A DNA stretch of 64,000 nucleotides. It comes from Chryseobacterium sp. KLBC 52 (GTDB lineage Bacteria; Bacteroidota; Bacteroidia; Flavobacteriales; Weeksellaceae). The stretch spans positions 186,001-250,000 of the forward strand of contig NZ_QDFZ01000003.1 of assembly GCF_003347605.1 (NCBI RefSeq). Reading direction: 5' to 3'. Positions 8,285-17,130 of this stretch are shown in pieces; within the stretch, counting starts at the first letter, position 1; every line of letters begins with the position of its first letter. Made by a program: the position numbers and the translations under genes. The notes under the pieces were generated by a model. That model ran no database searches. It saw only the letters and a list, made by a program, of their open reading frames with translations, and was not told the DNA's origin.

Positions 8285-8350
8285 AATGGATTTAAAGTTT
8301 TAAGTTTAATGTTTAAAGTTAATAGCATCTGCTCAACCCGCAGATTTTCA

Positions 8351-9754
8351 TTAAGCAAAGAATAAGTAAGCTAATGCAATGGCAGTGATAACACCTACCA
8401 AATCGGCCAGAAGCATAGCAATTACCGTGTATCTTGTATTCTTAACGGCTACGGCGCCAAAATATACTGCAATCACGTAGAACGTCGTATCTGAGCTTCC
8501 CTGAAGTACAGCTGCCAATTTCCCCTGGAAACTATCTGCTCCAAATGTTGTCATCGTATCCACCATCATTCCTCTGGCTCCTGAACCGGATAAAGGTTTA
8601 ATTAAAGCAGTCGGAAGTCCGTCTACAAATCTTGGATCCATATTGGCCACATTGGCTACCCATTTCATTCCGTCAATGATTACATCAAATACACCGGAAG
8701 TTCTTAATAATGAAATCGCAATCAGCATTCCAACCAGATAAGGAATAATCTTGACGCAGGTGGTGAACCCTTCTTTTGCGCCTTCAATAAAGGCATCAAA
8801 AACGTTGATCTTTTTATAAACGGCTCCTAATACAATTGCAAGGAAGATAAACAGAATTAAACCATTGCTTAATACTTTACTGAAGTCATCCAGTTCATCC
8901 TTACTCAATTGTACAAGATATACTACCAATAAAGCAATAATCGCTGAAATTCCTCCTACATAAGCAATTACTACCGGGCGAAGAAGATTGATTTTCTGAT
9001 ACAAAGAAACAATAATCATCGCAGCCAATGTTGCTGCAAAAGTGGCGATCATACACGGCAGAAAGATGTCTGTGGGAGTTTTAGATCCCATAGATGCTCG
9101 GATGGCAATAATTGAGACGGGAATTAAAGTCATACCTCCGGCATGAAGACACAAAAACATGATCTGTGAATTACTGGCAGTATCTTTATTAGGATTTAAA
9201 GTCTGCAGACTTTCCATGGCTTTTAAACCAAAAGGAGTCGCAGCATTGTCCAATCCCAAAAGATTCGCGCTGAAGTTCATCAGCATATGCCCGAATGCAG
9301 GATGGTTTTTAGGAATTTCCGGAAATAATTTGGAGAAAAATGGCTGAATCAGACGGCTTAGAAGGTTAATTCCTCCTGCTTTTTCAGCAATACTCATGAA
9401 TCCCATAAACAAGGTCATGATTCCGATAAGACCAAGACAGATCTTCACCGCTGTTTCTGAAGTTCCGATCACTCCATCGGCTTCCTGAACGCGATAAACA
9501 TTTACATTCTGTTTTAAAGAATCTGTTTTAAAGTGAATTCTGCTGTCTGCAAAATCATTTTTTTTCATCAGGCTGTCTCTGACAACAGGAGAGAGGCTGT
9601 TCATAGGTTGAGAAGCAATCTTTACGGTATCACCTCCTTTTCCCACCACCATATCATTGAAAATGGTTTTGTAGTTACCTGACGAAACATATTTTATACT
9701 GGCAATGGCAATGGCAATGATAATAAAAGCCGACCAAATTCTGCTGAGAACCAT
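8351..9754 (-). CDS. SpmA/SpmB-like nucleoside-recognition (Gate) membrane protein
   Basis: 467 residues with about ten membrane segments. The N-terminal half, with an extracytoplasmic insert at about 30-95, resembles spore maturation protein A (NFSANLLGLDNAATPFGLKA). The C-terminal half resembles SpmB (PLSGSGARGMMVDTMTTFG and LQGSSDTTFYVIAVYFGAV). This SpmA-SpmB fusion is common in non-sporulating Bacteroidetes. Both halves are Gate domains of the nucleoside-transporter superfamily. The substrate is unknown. Confidence 0.88.
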   Translation of the reverse strand: MVLSRIWSAFIIIAIAIASIKYVSSGNYKTIFNDMVVGKGGDTVKIASQPMNSLSPVVRDSLMKKNDFADSRIHFKTDSLKQNVNVYRVQEADGVIGTSETAVKICLGLIGIMTLFMGFMSIAEKAGGINLLSRLIQPFFSKLFPEIPKNHPAFGHMLMNFSANLLGLDNAATPFGLKAMESLQTLNPNKDTASNSQIMFLCLHAGGMTLIPVSIIAIRASMGSKTPTDIFLPCMIATFAATLAAMIIVSLYQKINLLRPVVIAYVGGISAIIALLVVYLVQLSKDELDDFSKVLSNGLILFIFLAIVLGAVYKKINVFDAFIEGAKEGFTTCVKIIPYLVGMLIAISLLRTSGVFDVIIDGMKWVANVANMDPRFVDGLPTALIKPLSGSGARGMMVDTMTTFGADSFQGKLAAVLQGSSDTTFYVIAVYFGAVAVKNTRYTVIAMLLADLVGVITAIALAYLFFA

Positions 9755-9869
9755 CTGATTGATTTAATTGTTTAAACTTATCAAAAATACTTCAAACCAC
9801 AAAAATAACTAAAGTCTTTTGTTATTCTGGTGTGAAATAAAACTAATGATGGTTTTTTGGCTTTATACT

Positions 9870-10054
9870 ATTTTAACGCAGTGTTCGCAAAGTTTTTAAA
9901 TAATATGAAAAATGATTTTTTTCGTTCGCGAAGGCGTTAGCACTAAGCAAAGCAAAGAGAATTTAAGTTAGAGAACATAGCTGAATGAAATGCCCTTGCG
10001 GACGAAAATATGCATAAGGTTTTTAAATTTTCCTTGCGATCTTTAGCGTTTAAA
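9870..10054. repeat. dispersed palindromic intergenic repeat, copy B
   Basis: It fills most of the 308-base gene-free gap 9755-10062. It starts TTTTAACGCA like copy C. The left arm is near 9921-9946 (TTCGTTCGCGAAGGCGTTAG) and the right arm near 9980-10009 (GCTGAATGAAATGCCCTTGC), with CTTGCGATCTTTAGCGTTTA as right flank. The arms pair with some mismatches. Confidence 0.72.
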
Positions 10055-10062
10055 TAAAATGC

Positions 10063-10572
10063 TTACTCTTCCAGATAAACAAGATATCCTTCAAAATCAT
10101 CATCAAGGTTTTTCAGAACTTTCGCATCATCCATTTTTTTGACAAGCGCGTCTACAAAGAAGCTTTTCTCAAAAAACTGGCGGTGAATTCCCGGTAAAAT
10201 TTCCATGAAATAATCCATTCCGATTTTGTTGTTATGGAGATCCATTTTGGTTTCCAAAGGCTCATTAGGGAAGAGTTCTTCATGCATATCTGTGATTCTT
10301 TTGCAGAAATCCAGTGCTTTTTTAGGGGAAGAAATCTTGCAGCAGTACATCATGATGAAGCAGCACCACAGAGCATGTCTGAAAGCATTTCCAATTCCGT
10401 TATTGGAGGCGGTTGCAGGGAATTTTTTCTGTGCAATGGTAAATGCCTTTACCGTGGCATGAAAACTGAGTAAAGCGAAAAGAGGATGGGGAAGGACAAG
10501 TGATAAAAGACGGATAATCTTTTTAAAACTCATGCTTCGGATGGTATTGAAAAATATCTTAAAAGTCCTCAT
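10063..10572 (-). CDS. DUF6973-like protein
   Basis: 169 residues. The central region NGIGNAFRHALWCCF followed by MDLHNNKIG matches the pattern of the DUF6973 family (an AFRHAxW block and a later DxxNNxxG block), whose reaction is unknown; the conserved His, Asp and Asn suggest a metal or phosphoester site, which is inference. A hydrophobic stretch near residues 20-40 could be a membrane anchor. A later ATG at residue 14 is also possible as start. Confidence 0.68.
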   Translation of the reverse strand: MRTFKIFFNTIRSMSFKKIIRLLSLVLPHPLFALLSFHATVKAFTIAQKKFPATASNNGIGNAFRHALWCCFIMMYCCKISSPKKALDFCKRITDMHEELFPNEPLETKMDLHNNKIGMDYFMEILPGIHRQFFEKSFFVDALVKKMDDAKVLKNLDDDFEGYLVYLEE

Positions 10573-10579
10573 AAATAAA

Positions 10580-10605
10580 AATCTCTCCCTAATTAGAGAG
10601 AGATT
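10580..10605 (-). terminator. terminator downstream of accD
   Basis: AATCTCTC at 10580-10587 pairs with GAGAGATT at 10598-10605. Read on the minus strand the stem is followed by TTTTTATTT, 22 bases past the accD stop codon. Confidence 0.8.
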
Positions 10606-10626
10606 GTATTGTTTTTGTTACAGATA

Positions 10627-11481
10627 CTATGCTTTTACAGCTAATAAATTAACTGTTTTGGCAACAGTGTCCTGAATTTCAGTTCTTTTTACGATGAAAT
10701 CTACAAATCCTTTTTCCTGTAAGAATTCTGACGTCTGGAATCCTTCCGGTAAATCTCTACCGATTGTTTCACGGATTACTCTTGGTCCTGCGAAACCGAT
10801 CAGTGCTCCCGGTTCTGCCATAATGATATCGGCAGTCATTGCAAAAGAAGCAGTAATTCCTCCGAATGTAGGGTCACAAAGATAAGCGATGTATAAAAGT
10901 CCGGCTTCAGAAAGCTGAGCTAATTTAGCCTGAACTTTTGCCAGCTGCATCAGAGAGTAAGTCGCTTCCTGCATTCTTGCTCCTCCGGACTGACAGATAA
11001 TCATATACGGAAGTTTGTGAGCGATACAGTAGTCTACTGCTCTTCTGATTTTTTCTCCCATTACAGAACCCAAAGATCCACCGATGAAAGCAAAATCCAT
11101 ACAAGAAACTACCATTTCAGTTCCTTTTACAGTTCCTACAGCGTTTCTGATAGAATCTGTAAGCTTTGTTTTAGCTTTTACTTCTTTCAAACGGTCTTTG
11201 TAAGGCTTTGTATCTTTGAAGTTTAAGATATCAATACTTTCAACATTGGCATCCAGTTCGGTAAATTTACCACCGTCAAAAAGGATGTCAAAAAATTCCG
11301 CACTTCCTATTCTCACATGAAATCCATCTTCAGGAGAAACATAGTTATTTCTCTTTAGTTCATCATGTTCCACTACTTTTCCGGATGGAGTCTGATGCCA
11401 TAGGCCTTTGGGAACGTCCTTTTTCTCATCAGTAGAAGTGGTAATGTTTTTTGCTTTTCTTTTAAACCAGTCGAATGCCAT
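10627..11481 (-). CDS. accD: acetyl-CoA carboxylase carboxyltransferase subunit beta
   Basis: 284 residues. It forms the carboxyltransferase of acetyl-CoA carboxylase with AccA, making malonyl-CoA for fatty acid synthesis. [20 protein letters not shown] and [20 protein letters not shown] are the crotonase-fold core; [15 protein letters not shown] is also conserved. The N-terminal zinc ribbon of E. coli AccD (four Cys) is replaced by [15 protein letters not shown] with no Cys, which I recall as typical for Flavobacteriia. It lies 88 bases downstream of fbaA on the same strand. Confidence 0.95.
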   Translation of the reverse strand: MAFDWFKRKAKNITTSTDEKKDVPKGLWHQTPSGKVVEHDELKRNNYVSPEDGFHVRIGSAEFFDILFDGGKFTELDANVESIDILNFKDTKPYKDRLKEVKAKTKLTDSIRNAVGTVKGTEMVVSCMDFAFIGGSLGSVMGEKIRRAVDYCIAHKLPYMIICQSGGARMQEATYSLMQLAKVQAKLAQLSEAGLLYIAYLCDPTFGGITASFAMTADIIMAEPGALIGFAGPRVIRETIGRDLPEGFQTSEFLQEKGFVDFIVKRTEIQDTVAKTVNLLAVKA

Positions 11482-11511
11482 TTTTGCTTGTATTAATGTA
11501 TAAATGTAAAA

Positions 11512-11557
11512 TGTACCAATGTAAATGCATTCCTGGGAATACTTTTACACCGGTACA
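11512..11557. repeat. 46-base hairpin between fbaA and accD
   Basis: TGTACC and TGTAAA in the left arm pair with TTTACA and GGTACA in the right arm, with a 2-base internal mismatch, and ATTCC pairs with GGAAT in the core. It fills half of the 88-base gap between fbaA and accD. There is no T run on the minus strand, so it is not a standard terminator; a processing site, an attenuator or a mobile palindrome are all possible. Confidence 0.6.
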
Positions 11558-11569
11558 AATGTACAGTTC

Positions 11570-12640
11570 TTATTTTAAAGTATCTACGTTATTTAAATCT
11601 TCAAATGCTTTCACCAATCTTGCAGAGAATGTGTCCTCACCTTTTCTTACCCAAACTCTTGGGTCGTAGAATTTTTTGTTAGGTTTTTCTTCTCCTTCAG
11701 GGTTTCCGATTTGAGCTCTTAAATAGTCAATATTGTTGATCATATAATCTCTGATGCCTTCTGTGTATGCAAACTGAAGGTCAGTATCGATGTTCATTTT
11801 GATTACTCCATAGTCGATTGCCTCTCTGATCTCTTCTAAAGTAGATCCTGAACCTCCGTGGAATACGAAGTTGATAGGTTTAGCAGCCGTTCCGAATTTT
11901 TCCTGAACATATTTCTGAGAATTGTCAAGGATTTTCGGCGTAAGAACTACGTTTCCTGGTTTGTAAACTCCGTGTACGTTACCGAAAGCAGCAGCGATTG
12001 TGAAGTTATCAGAAATAGCTTTTAATTTTTCATAAGTATAAGCTACATCTTCAGGCTGAGTATATAATTTTGAGTTATCAACATCTGAGTTGTCAACACC
12101 ATCTTCTTCACCTCCTGTTACCCCGATTTCTACTTCAAGAGTCATCTGAAGCTTAGCCATTCTTTCGAAATATTTAGCAGAAATTTCAAGATTTTCTTCT
12201 AAAGATTCTTCAGAAAGGTCTAACATGTGAGAAGAGTAAAGAGATTTTCCTGTCTGCTTGAAGAATTCTTCGTTAGCATCCATTAATCCGTCGATCCAAG
12301 GAAGTAATTTCTTTGCACAGTGGTCTGTGTGTAGAATTACTGTTGCTCCGTAAGCTTCTGCAAGAGTATGAATATGTTTTGCTCCAGCAATTGCTCCTAA
12401 GATTGCAGACTTTTGTCCGTCATTGCTTAATCCTTTCCCTGCATTGAAAGCGGCTCCTCCATTTGAAAACTGAATAATTACAGGAGCGTTTAATTTTGCT
12501 GCAGTTTCCATCGTAGCATTTACGTTGCTTGATCCAATTACGTTTACTGCAGGTAATGCAAATTTGTTTTCTTTAGCATACTGAAAGATATCAGTAACTA
12601 ACTGACCTGTGGCAACTCCTGCCGGAAAAATTCTGCTCAT
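11570..12640 (-). CDS. fbaA: class II fructose-bisphosphate aldolase
   Basis: 356 residues, the E. coli FbaA-like long class IIA form. It cleaves fructose 1,6-bisphosphate into DHAP and glyceraldehyde 3-phosphate using Zn2+. The zinc and substrate motifs are visible: HTDHCAKK, EVEIGVTGGEEDGVD, NVHGVYKPGNV and FVFHGGSGST, followed by KMNIDTDLQFA. The C-terminus DPRVWVRKGE is typical. Highly conserved throughout. It may be co-transcribed with accD. Confidence 0.96.
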   Translation of the reverse strand: MSRIFPAGVATGQLVTDIFQYAKENKFALPAVNVIGSSNVNATMETAAKLNAPVIIQFSNGGAAFNAGKGLSNDGQKSAILGAIAGAKHIHTLAEAYGATVILHTDHCAKKLLPWIDGLMDANEEFFKQTGKSLYSSHMLDLSEESLEENLEISAKYFERMAKLQMTLEVEIGVTGGEEDGVDNSDVDNSKLYTQPEDVAYTYEKLKAISDNFTIAAAFGNVHGVYKPGNVVLTPKILDNSQKYVQEKFGTAAKPINFVFHGGSGSTLEEIREAIDYGVIKMNIDTDLQFAYTEGIRDYMINNIDYLRAQIGNPEGEEKPNKKFYDPRVWVRKGEDTFSARLVKAFEDLNNVDTLK

Positions 12641-12710
12641 GTTTTACTTTTTATTATAAATTTATTAGGTGTTTTAATTTCGTGTAAAGGTAATCATTTT
12701 TAAGAAATTA

Positions 12711-13577
12711 CTAGTTTCTTTTATCTCTGCCCCAAAGGAGCTTCTGACGGATGGTTTCATAAAAACTCAAACTATTGGGCTGTACCAGAAGAAGCTGGAA
12801 TTTTGCCTTTTTGATAATGATTTCCTTATCGGTTTCTATGTGTATCAGTCGGGAGTCTAAGGAAAGAGAGTATTGAGGTACACGGCTTTCCACCCGCAGT
12901 TTTATTTCTACTTTATCATTCACAACCAACGGCCTCACATTCAGATTGTGAGGAGCGATAGGAGTAATGACAAAATTTTCGTTATTGGGAGAAATGATAG
13001 GGCCTCCGCAGCTCAGAGAGTAGGCGGTAGAACCGGTGGGTGTTGAGATGATTACACCGTCACCCCAGAATACATTCAGAAACTCATCATTGATATAAGA
13101 ATCTACGGTAATCATCGATGTTGTTTCTTTTCGGGAAACGGTAACATCGTTTAATGCATAAGGGAAAGCGCCTTCCAGCTTGGGAGAAACGACCTCAATT
13201 ACGGAACGGCGGCTTGTTTTTACATCTCCCTTTAAGATGGAATCCAGTTCTTTAAAGGCTTCTTCTTTTGTGAAAAAAGCTAAAAACCCAAGTCTTCCTG
13301 TATTCACTCCTACCACCGGAATTTCAAGGTCTTCAATAAATGTCAGAGAGTTTACAATAGTTCCGTCTCCACCGAAAGTGAAGAAAAGATCCACTTCTTT
13401 ATCCAGAAGATCCTGTTTGGAGTTGAAAGTTTCGAATATTTTTGAAAACTGAAGTGCTTCAGCCATTTCATCATACAGAACAGATTTTACACCTCTTGCT
13501 TCAAGTTCGGAGATAAACTTGCTTAAATATAAAAAAGTATCAAGATCTTTTTTCTGAGAATATATGGCTGCCTTCAT
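12711..13577 (-). CDS. nadK: NAD kinase
   Basis: 288 residues. It phosphorylates NAD+ to NADP+. FTFGGDGTIVNS holds the GGDGT motif, and GDGVIISTPTGSTAYSLSCG is the second conserved block with the NAD-binding loop. ALNDVTVSR is the NDxxV strand in the place of NE. The start codon is one base after the stop of the CBS gene, so the two are translated from one transcript. Confidence 0.96.
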   Translation of the reverse strand: MKAAIYSQKKDLDTFLYLSKFISELEARGVKSVLYDEMAEALQFSKIFETFNSKQDLLDKEVDLFFTFGGDGTIVNSLTFIEDLEIPVVGVNTGRLGFLAFFTKEEAFKELDSILKGDVKTSRRSVIEVVSPKLEGAFPYALNDVTVSRKETTSMITVDSYINDEFLNVFWGDGVIISTPTGSTAYSLSCGGPIISPNNENFVITPIAPHNLNVRPLVVNDKVEIKLRVESRVPQYSLSLDSRLIHIETDKEIIIKKAKFQLLLVQPNSLSFYETIRQKLLWGRDKRN

Positions 13578-13578
13578 G

Positions 13579-14232
13579 TTATATTTCTATGAATTTTTGT
13601 AAAAAACCATAACGGTCTTTAAACAGATCGGATTTCTCATCAGAATAGTATTTCTCAACAATTCTGTAGTCGTACCGGTCAAATGTAGCATCTATCGAGG
13701 CCAGGTTTTCGTTACTGATCTTTATGGTGACCTGCACTACCTCTTCAGACATAAAGCTGATAAACCCTCCGTAAAACTTCGAATTGTTGCTTTCTACAAT
13801 ATTGGTAATTTCCGTCATTGAATATTTTCTGGCCGGAGTTTCTACGGTAAGAATAGCTCCTGTTTCTGAAAATAAAGGATAACGGGAAAGGTCCTGAAAA
13901 ACATCTTCACAAGTAATATACCCCAGATATTTTTCATTTTTATTAATCACCGGAATCACATTAGAGCTGAAAGTATAAAAAAGACGGATGCTGTCCATAA
14001 CGTTGTTGTCCTCCAGAATGGCAAACCGCTCAATCTGGTGTTCCAGGTCCTTCAGTGTTCCTCCATCTTCTTCATACAGAAAGTCCATGGCAATAGCTCC
14101 ATAGAAGTGATGGGATTTTTTGATGAAAACATGGGAATATCCGAAATCCTCCAATATGTTTCTGGCCGACTCTATGGAGTCAGACAGGCTAAAACATGGA
14201 AAGTCTTTTGAGATATAGTCCTTGATAAACAT
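13579..14232 (-). CDS. CBS domain-containing protein
   Basis: 217 residues. Two CBS-like repeats span about residues 5-65 and 70-125 (ILEDFGYSHVFIKKS... and VIPVINKNEKYLGYITCEDV), followed by an ACT-like C-terminal part. CBS pairs bind adenine nucleotides and often regulate. The direct linkage to nadK is common in Flavobacteriia from memory; a role in sensing adenylate or NAD status is a guess from that linkage. Confidence 0.85.
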   Translation of the reverse strand: MFIKDYISKDFPCFSLSDSIESARNILEDFGYSHVFIKKSHHFYGAIAMDFLYEEDGGTLKDLEHQIERFAILEDNNVMDSIRLFYTFSSNVIPVINKNEKYLGYITCEDVFQDLSRYPLFSETGAILTVETPARKYSMTEITNIVESNNSKFYGGFISFMSEEVVQVTIKISNENLASIDATFDRYDYRIVEKYYSDEKSDLFKDRYGFLQKFIEI

Positions 14233-14316
14233 TGTGCTAATTTATAAAAAATTAAACGAAACTTTTTCTGAAAACCCTACTTTTTTTAAGATGAAACAAA
14301 AAAAATGCCGTCAAAA

Positions 14317-14347
14317 TTTGTTTGTAAAAAAAAATAAAGTACCTTTG
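14317..14347 (+). promoter_or_regulatory. near-perfect Bacteroidetes promoter without a gene behind it
   Basis: TTTG at 14317-14320 is followed 19 bases later by TACCTTTG at 14340-14347, an exact match to TTTG-N19-TAnnTTTG. No reading frame follows; the next feature on this strand is a hairpin terminator at 14384-14420. It points away from the CBS gene start and against the SpoU methyltransferase gene. Confidence 0.65.
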
Positions 14348-14351
14348 TCGC

Positions 14352-14420
14352 CTTTCATTTTTACTTTTTATTAGATTTATTTCAAACTGCACTGTCTACT
14401 AAGGACATATGCAGTTTTTT
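14352..14420 (+). ncRNA. candidate small RNA, about 65-70 nt
   Basis: It lies between the promoter at 14317-14347 and a terminator. AAACTGCA (14384-14391) pairs with TGCAGTTT (14410-14417), and TGTC (14393-14396) with GACA (14404-14407), leaving a TACTAAG loop; a run of T follows on the + strand only. The part before the hairpin is U-rich and unstructured. No start codon with a sensible frame exists. The last bases overlap the 3' end of the antisense SpoU gene. It might match a known Rfam family such as Flavo-1, which cannot be tested here. Confidence 0.5.
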
Positions 14421-14950
14421 TATTTTAATGCTTTTGCAAATTCCCACATCACAATTCCGGCGCACACACTTACATTAAGAGAATGCTTTGTTCCAAGTTG
14501 TGGAATTTCTAAAAATACATCAATATTCGGGAGAACCTCATCGCTGATTCCTTCCACTTCGTTTCCTAAAATTAAGGCATATTTTTTTGATCTGTCGATG
14601 GTGAAATCCGTAATAAGCTGACTGTCGGTAGTCTGCTCAATCCCTATGATTTCGTATCCTTTGCTTTTCAAATCAGCAATGGCATTATTGGTTTCTGCTT
14701 CATGAGACCAGTCTACACTTTCCGTGGCTCCCAATGCCGCTTTATGAATCTCACGGTGAGGTGGCTGCGGTGTAATTCCGCAAAGGATTATTTTTTCAAT
14801 TAAAAAGGCATCTGCAGTTCTGAAAGCTGCACCTACATTGTGCATACTTCTGATATTATCTAAAATGATGACCAACGGAATTTTTTCAACCTTCTTAAAT
14901 GTTTCTACATCTATTCTGTTGAGTTCTTCCAGTTTTAGTTTCTGTACCAA
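14420..14950 (-). CDS. SpoU/TrmH family RNA 2'-O-methyltransferase
   Basis: 176 residues, a minimal SPOUT enzyme. It methylates a ribose in tRNA or rRNA with SAM. All three motifs are present: LDNIRSMHNVGAAFRTADAF, ALILGNEVEGIS and IPQLGTKHSLNVSVCAGIV, which together form the knotted SAM site and catalytic Arg. The target base cannot be decided from sequence. A very good promoter lies at 15035-15065. Confidence 0.92.
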   Translation of the reverse strand: MVQKLKLEELNRIDVETFKKVEKIPLVIILDNIRSMHNVGAAFRTADAFLIEKIILCGITPQPPHREIHKAALGATESVDWSHEAETNNAIADLKSKGYEIIGIEQTTDSQLITDFTIDRSKKYALILGNEVEGISDEVLPNIDVFLEIPQLGTKHSLNVSVCAGIVMWEFAKALK

Positions 14951-15034
14951 TTGTATATTATTTGTGAGATTATTTTTTTCTTTTTACTGCCCTTTGCCTT
15001 TGCTAAGTATAAGACATTTTCCATTATCTTAATT

Positions 15035-15065
15035 CAAAAGTAGCAAATAGTTTTTTGGGGTCAAA
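15035..15065 (-). promoter_or_regulatory. Bacteroidetes promoter for the SpoU methyltransferase
   Basis: On the minus strand TTTG (15065-15062) and TACTTTTG (15042-15035) are separated by exactly 19 bases. The start codon follows about 85 bases further on, giving a leader of roughly 80 bases. Confidence 0.65.
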
Positions 15066-15093
15066 ATATAGACAAAAACATTTAGACAAGGTT

Positions 15094-15972
15094 TTATTTT
15101 CTGTTCATAATCTGGTGCACGTTCTTCTCAATATTCTGAGCTAAAGTCTCCATGGGAATATCATTTTCATCGTTATTGAACGGATCCTCAATTTCTTCTG
15201 CAATAAGTTCAAGGCTCATCAATACATAATAGACAAAGACAGTAAGAGGAATCATGAAAAGACCTATCGTAATCACGTAGGCAATAGGAAGCGCAAAAAC
15301 ATACAGAATAATAAATTTCTTGATGAAAGAAGAGTAGGAGTAAGGAATCGGAGTGTTTTTGATTCTTTCACAACCTCCGCATACATCCAGAAATCCTGAA
15401 AGCTGGGTGTCTAAGTACAGCATTTCAACTTCTGAAATTTTTCCTTCTTTTTTTAACTGGTTCAATTTATGGCTTAACAGAATCACTATTTCGCTAGGTC
15501 CATGATTTTTTAAAGAACTTTCAATTTCAGAATAATCTTCATCCAAAGCCAGCCTTGTAGATTCCTTGGAAAGATGTTTGGCTAAAAAGTGAGGAAAGTA
15601 TTTTAAATATCTTGCTATCTGTTCAGCATCCTGGCGGTTGTCTCCAAGAATCGTATTGATTTTTATGGCAAAGTTTCTGGTATCATTCACCAGTTTCCCC
15701 CAAAGTTTTCGCCCTTCCCACCATCTGTCATAGGCCGTATTCGTTCTGAAAACAAGCAAAAGAGAAAGCACAAAACCCAGCAGAGAATGAATCATACCTA
15801 CATTACTCACACCTGATTTTGTGGTAAGGTGCAGATACTCAACTTCCAGATACTGAATTCCCCAGGAATATAATCCTACAAGAATCATACTCGGAAAAAG
15901 AATTTTTAAAGTATCACTTTTGTGTAAGCTGAAAAGGATTCTAATGAAATGTTTGGTATTGTATACTCTCAT
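15094..15972 (-). CDS. bestrophin family ion channel
   Basis: 292 residues from the ATG at 15972. A GTG at 15990 is also in frame, but TATATTTG at 15997-15990 is a likely -7 element and would exclude it. FRTNTAYDRWWEGRKLWG is the hallmark of the bestrophin/UPF0187 family, and membrane segments lie at about 20-45, 60-80, 205-230 and 235-260. Bacterial members form pentameric channels; both anion and cation selectivity are known. The physiological role here is unknown. Confidence 0.9.
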   Translation of the reverse strand: MRVYNTKHFIRILFSLHKSDTLKILFPSMILVGLYSWGIQYLEVEYLHLTTKSGVSNVGMIHSLLGFVLSLLLVFRTNTAYDRWWEGRKLWGKLVNDTRNFAIKINTILGDNRQDAEQIARYLKYFPHFLAKHLSKESTRLALDEDYSEIESSLKNHGPSEIVILLSHKLNQLKKEGKISEVEMLYLDTQLSGFLDVCGGCERIKNTPIPYSYSSFIKKFIILYVFALPIAYVITIGLFMIPLTVFVYYVLMSLELIAEEIEDPFNNDENDIPMETLAQNIEKNVHQIMNRK

Positions 15973-16019
15973 AAATTCACTTATTACCACAAATATAAAT
16001 TTTTCATCCGAGCTCTGCT

Positions 16020-16175
16020 AATAAAGGAAGGAAGTCTGAAGCTGGAAGAAGGAGGTTATTGAAGCTGAAGAAGAGCCCTAAGTTTTCCATAAAAATCTTA
16101 TTATAGAATGATGTAGAGACGTTTGCAGACAAAACTTAACTTCCGGCATCCCTCTTCCGGCTTCCATCCCTTTTC
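16020..16175. repeat. possible degenerate dispersed repeat
   Basis: The gap upstream of the cupin gene contains GGAAGTCTGAAGCTGGAAGA near 16027-16046 and, about 100 bases later, CTTCCGGCATCCCTCTTCCG near 16140-16160, which are roughly inverted relative to each other. The GGAAG/CTTCC richness is unlike the flanking genes. No gene was seen here. Confidence 0.4.
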
Positions 16176-16236
16176 ACCTTAATTTTCTCAGGTTTCAAAA
16201 AAACACTATTTTTAGTTCGCATTAAATACAAAATAC

Positions 16237-17109
16237 ATGATCCTCGAAAACGTAGATATTGTAAATGATATCAGTAAAGAAGATTTTCAGAAAAATTATT
16301 TTAAAAAGCAGAAACCTCTTTTGATAAAGAATTTTGCCAGCCGATGGGACGCTTTTGATAAATGGAATCTTGCCTATATCAAAGAAAAAGCAGGAGATCA
16401 GGAAGTTCCGTTGTATGATAACAAACCGGCCGATGCTGCAAAAAGTTCTGATGCTCCGGTCACCCGGATGAAAATGAAGGACTATATTGACACCATCAAA
16501 AGCAAACCTTCAGATCTGCGAATCTTTTTTTATATCATTACAGACAGGCTTCCCGAGCTGCTGAAAAATTTCACCTATCCGGATCTCGGAATAAAGTTCT
16601 TTAAAAGACTGCCGACTTTATTTTTCGGTGGAAGTGAGGCGCATGTTTTAATGCATTATGATGTCGATCTGGGTGATTTTATGCATATCCATTTCGAAGG
16701 AAAGAAAAGGATTTTATTGTTTGATCAGAAGCAGTCTCCGTTTTTATATAAAGTACCTTTGTCTGTTCACACGGTTTATGAAGTAGATTATGAAAATCCG
16801 GATTATGAAAAGTTTCCGGCACTGCAATACGCCAGGGGATATGAAATTTTCATGGAACATGGTGATGCTCTGTTTATTCCGGGAGCTTTCTGGCACTTCA
16901 ACAGATATCTGGAACCCGGTTTTTCTCTTTCACTAAGAGCCCTTCCCAATAAACCCAATATCTTTGCCAGTATGTTATATCATGTCTTTATTATGAGGTA
17001 CACGGACAAACTGATGCGAAAACTTTTCAAAGCCAAATGGGTGAATTATAAGCAGAAATGGGCTTACAGGAGAAGCACCGAGGCTTTGGAAAAACACCTT
17101 TCTGAATGA
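16237..17109 (+). CDS. cupin-like (JmjC/Cupin_8) Fe(II)/2-oxoglutarate-type protein
   Basis: 290 residues. A Cupin_8 domain has LMHYDVDLGDFMHIHFEG: His140 and Asp142 give HxD, and His220 in GAFWHFN completes the 2-His-1-Asp metal triad. KPLLIKNFASRWDAFDKWN at 26-44 is the usual N-terminal signature of JmjC-like hydroxylases. Such enzymes hydroxylate proteins or other substrates using Fe(II) and 2-oxoglutarate. The target is unknown. The ends are basic and C-terminally helical. Confidence 0.87.
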   Translation: MILENVDIVNDISKEDFQKNYFKKQKPLLIKNFASRWDAFDKWNLAYIKEKAGDQEVPLYDNKPADAAKSSDAPVTRMKMKDYIDTIKSKPSDLRIFFYIITDRLPELLKNFTYPDLGIKFFKRLPTLFFGGSEAHVLMHYDVDLGDFMHIHFEGKKRILLFDQKQSPFLYKVPLSVHTVYEVDYENPDYEKFPALQYARGYEIFMEHGDALFIPGAFWHFNRYLEPGFSLSLRALPNKPNIFASMLYHVFIMRYTDKLMRKLFKAKWVNYKQKWAYRRSTEALEKHLSE

Positions 17110-17130
17110 TAAGAATTAGAGTTTAGATCA

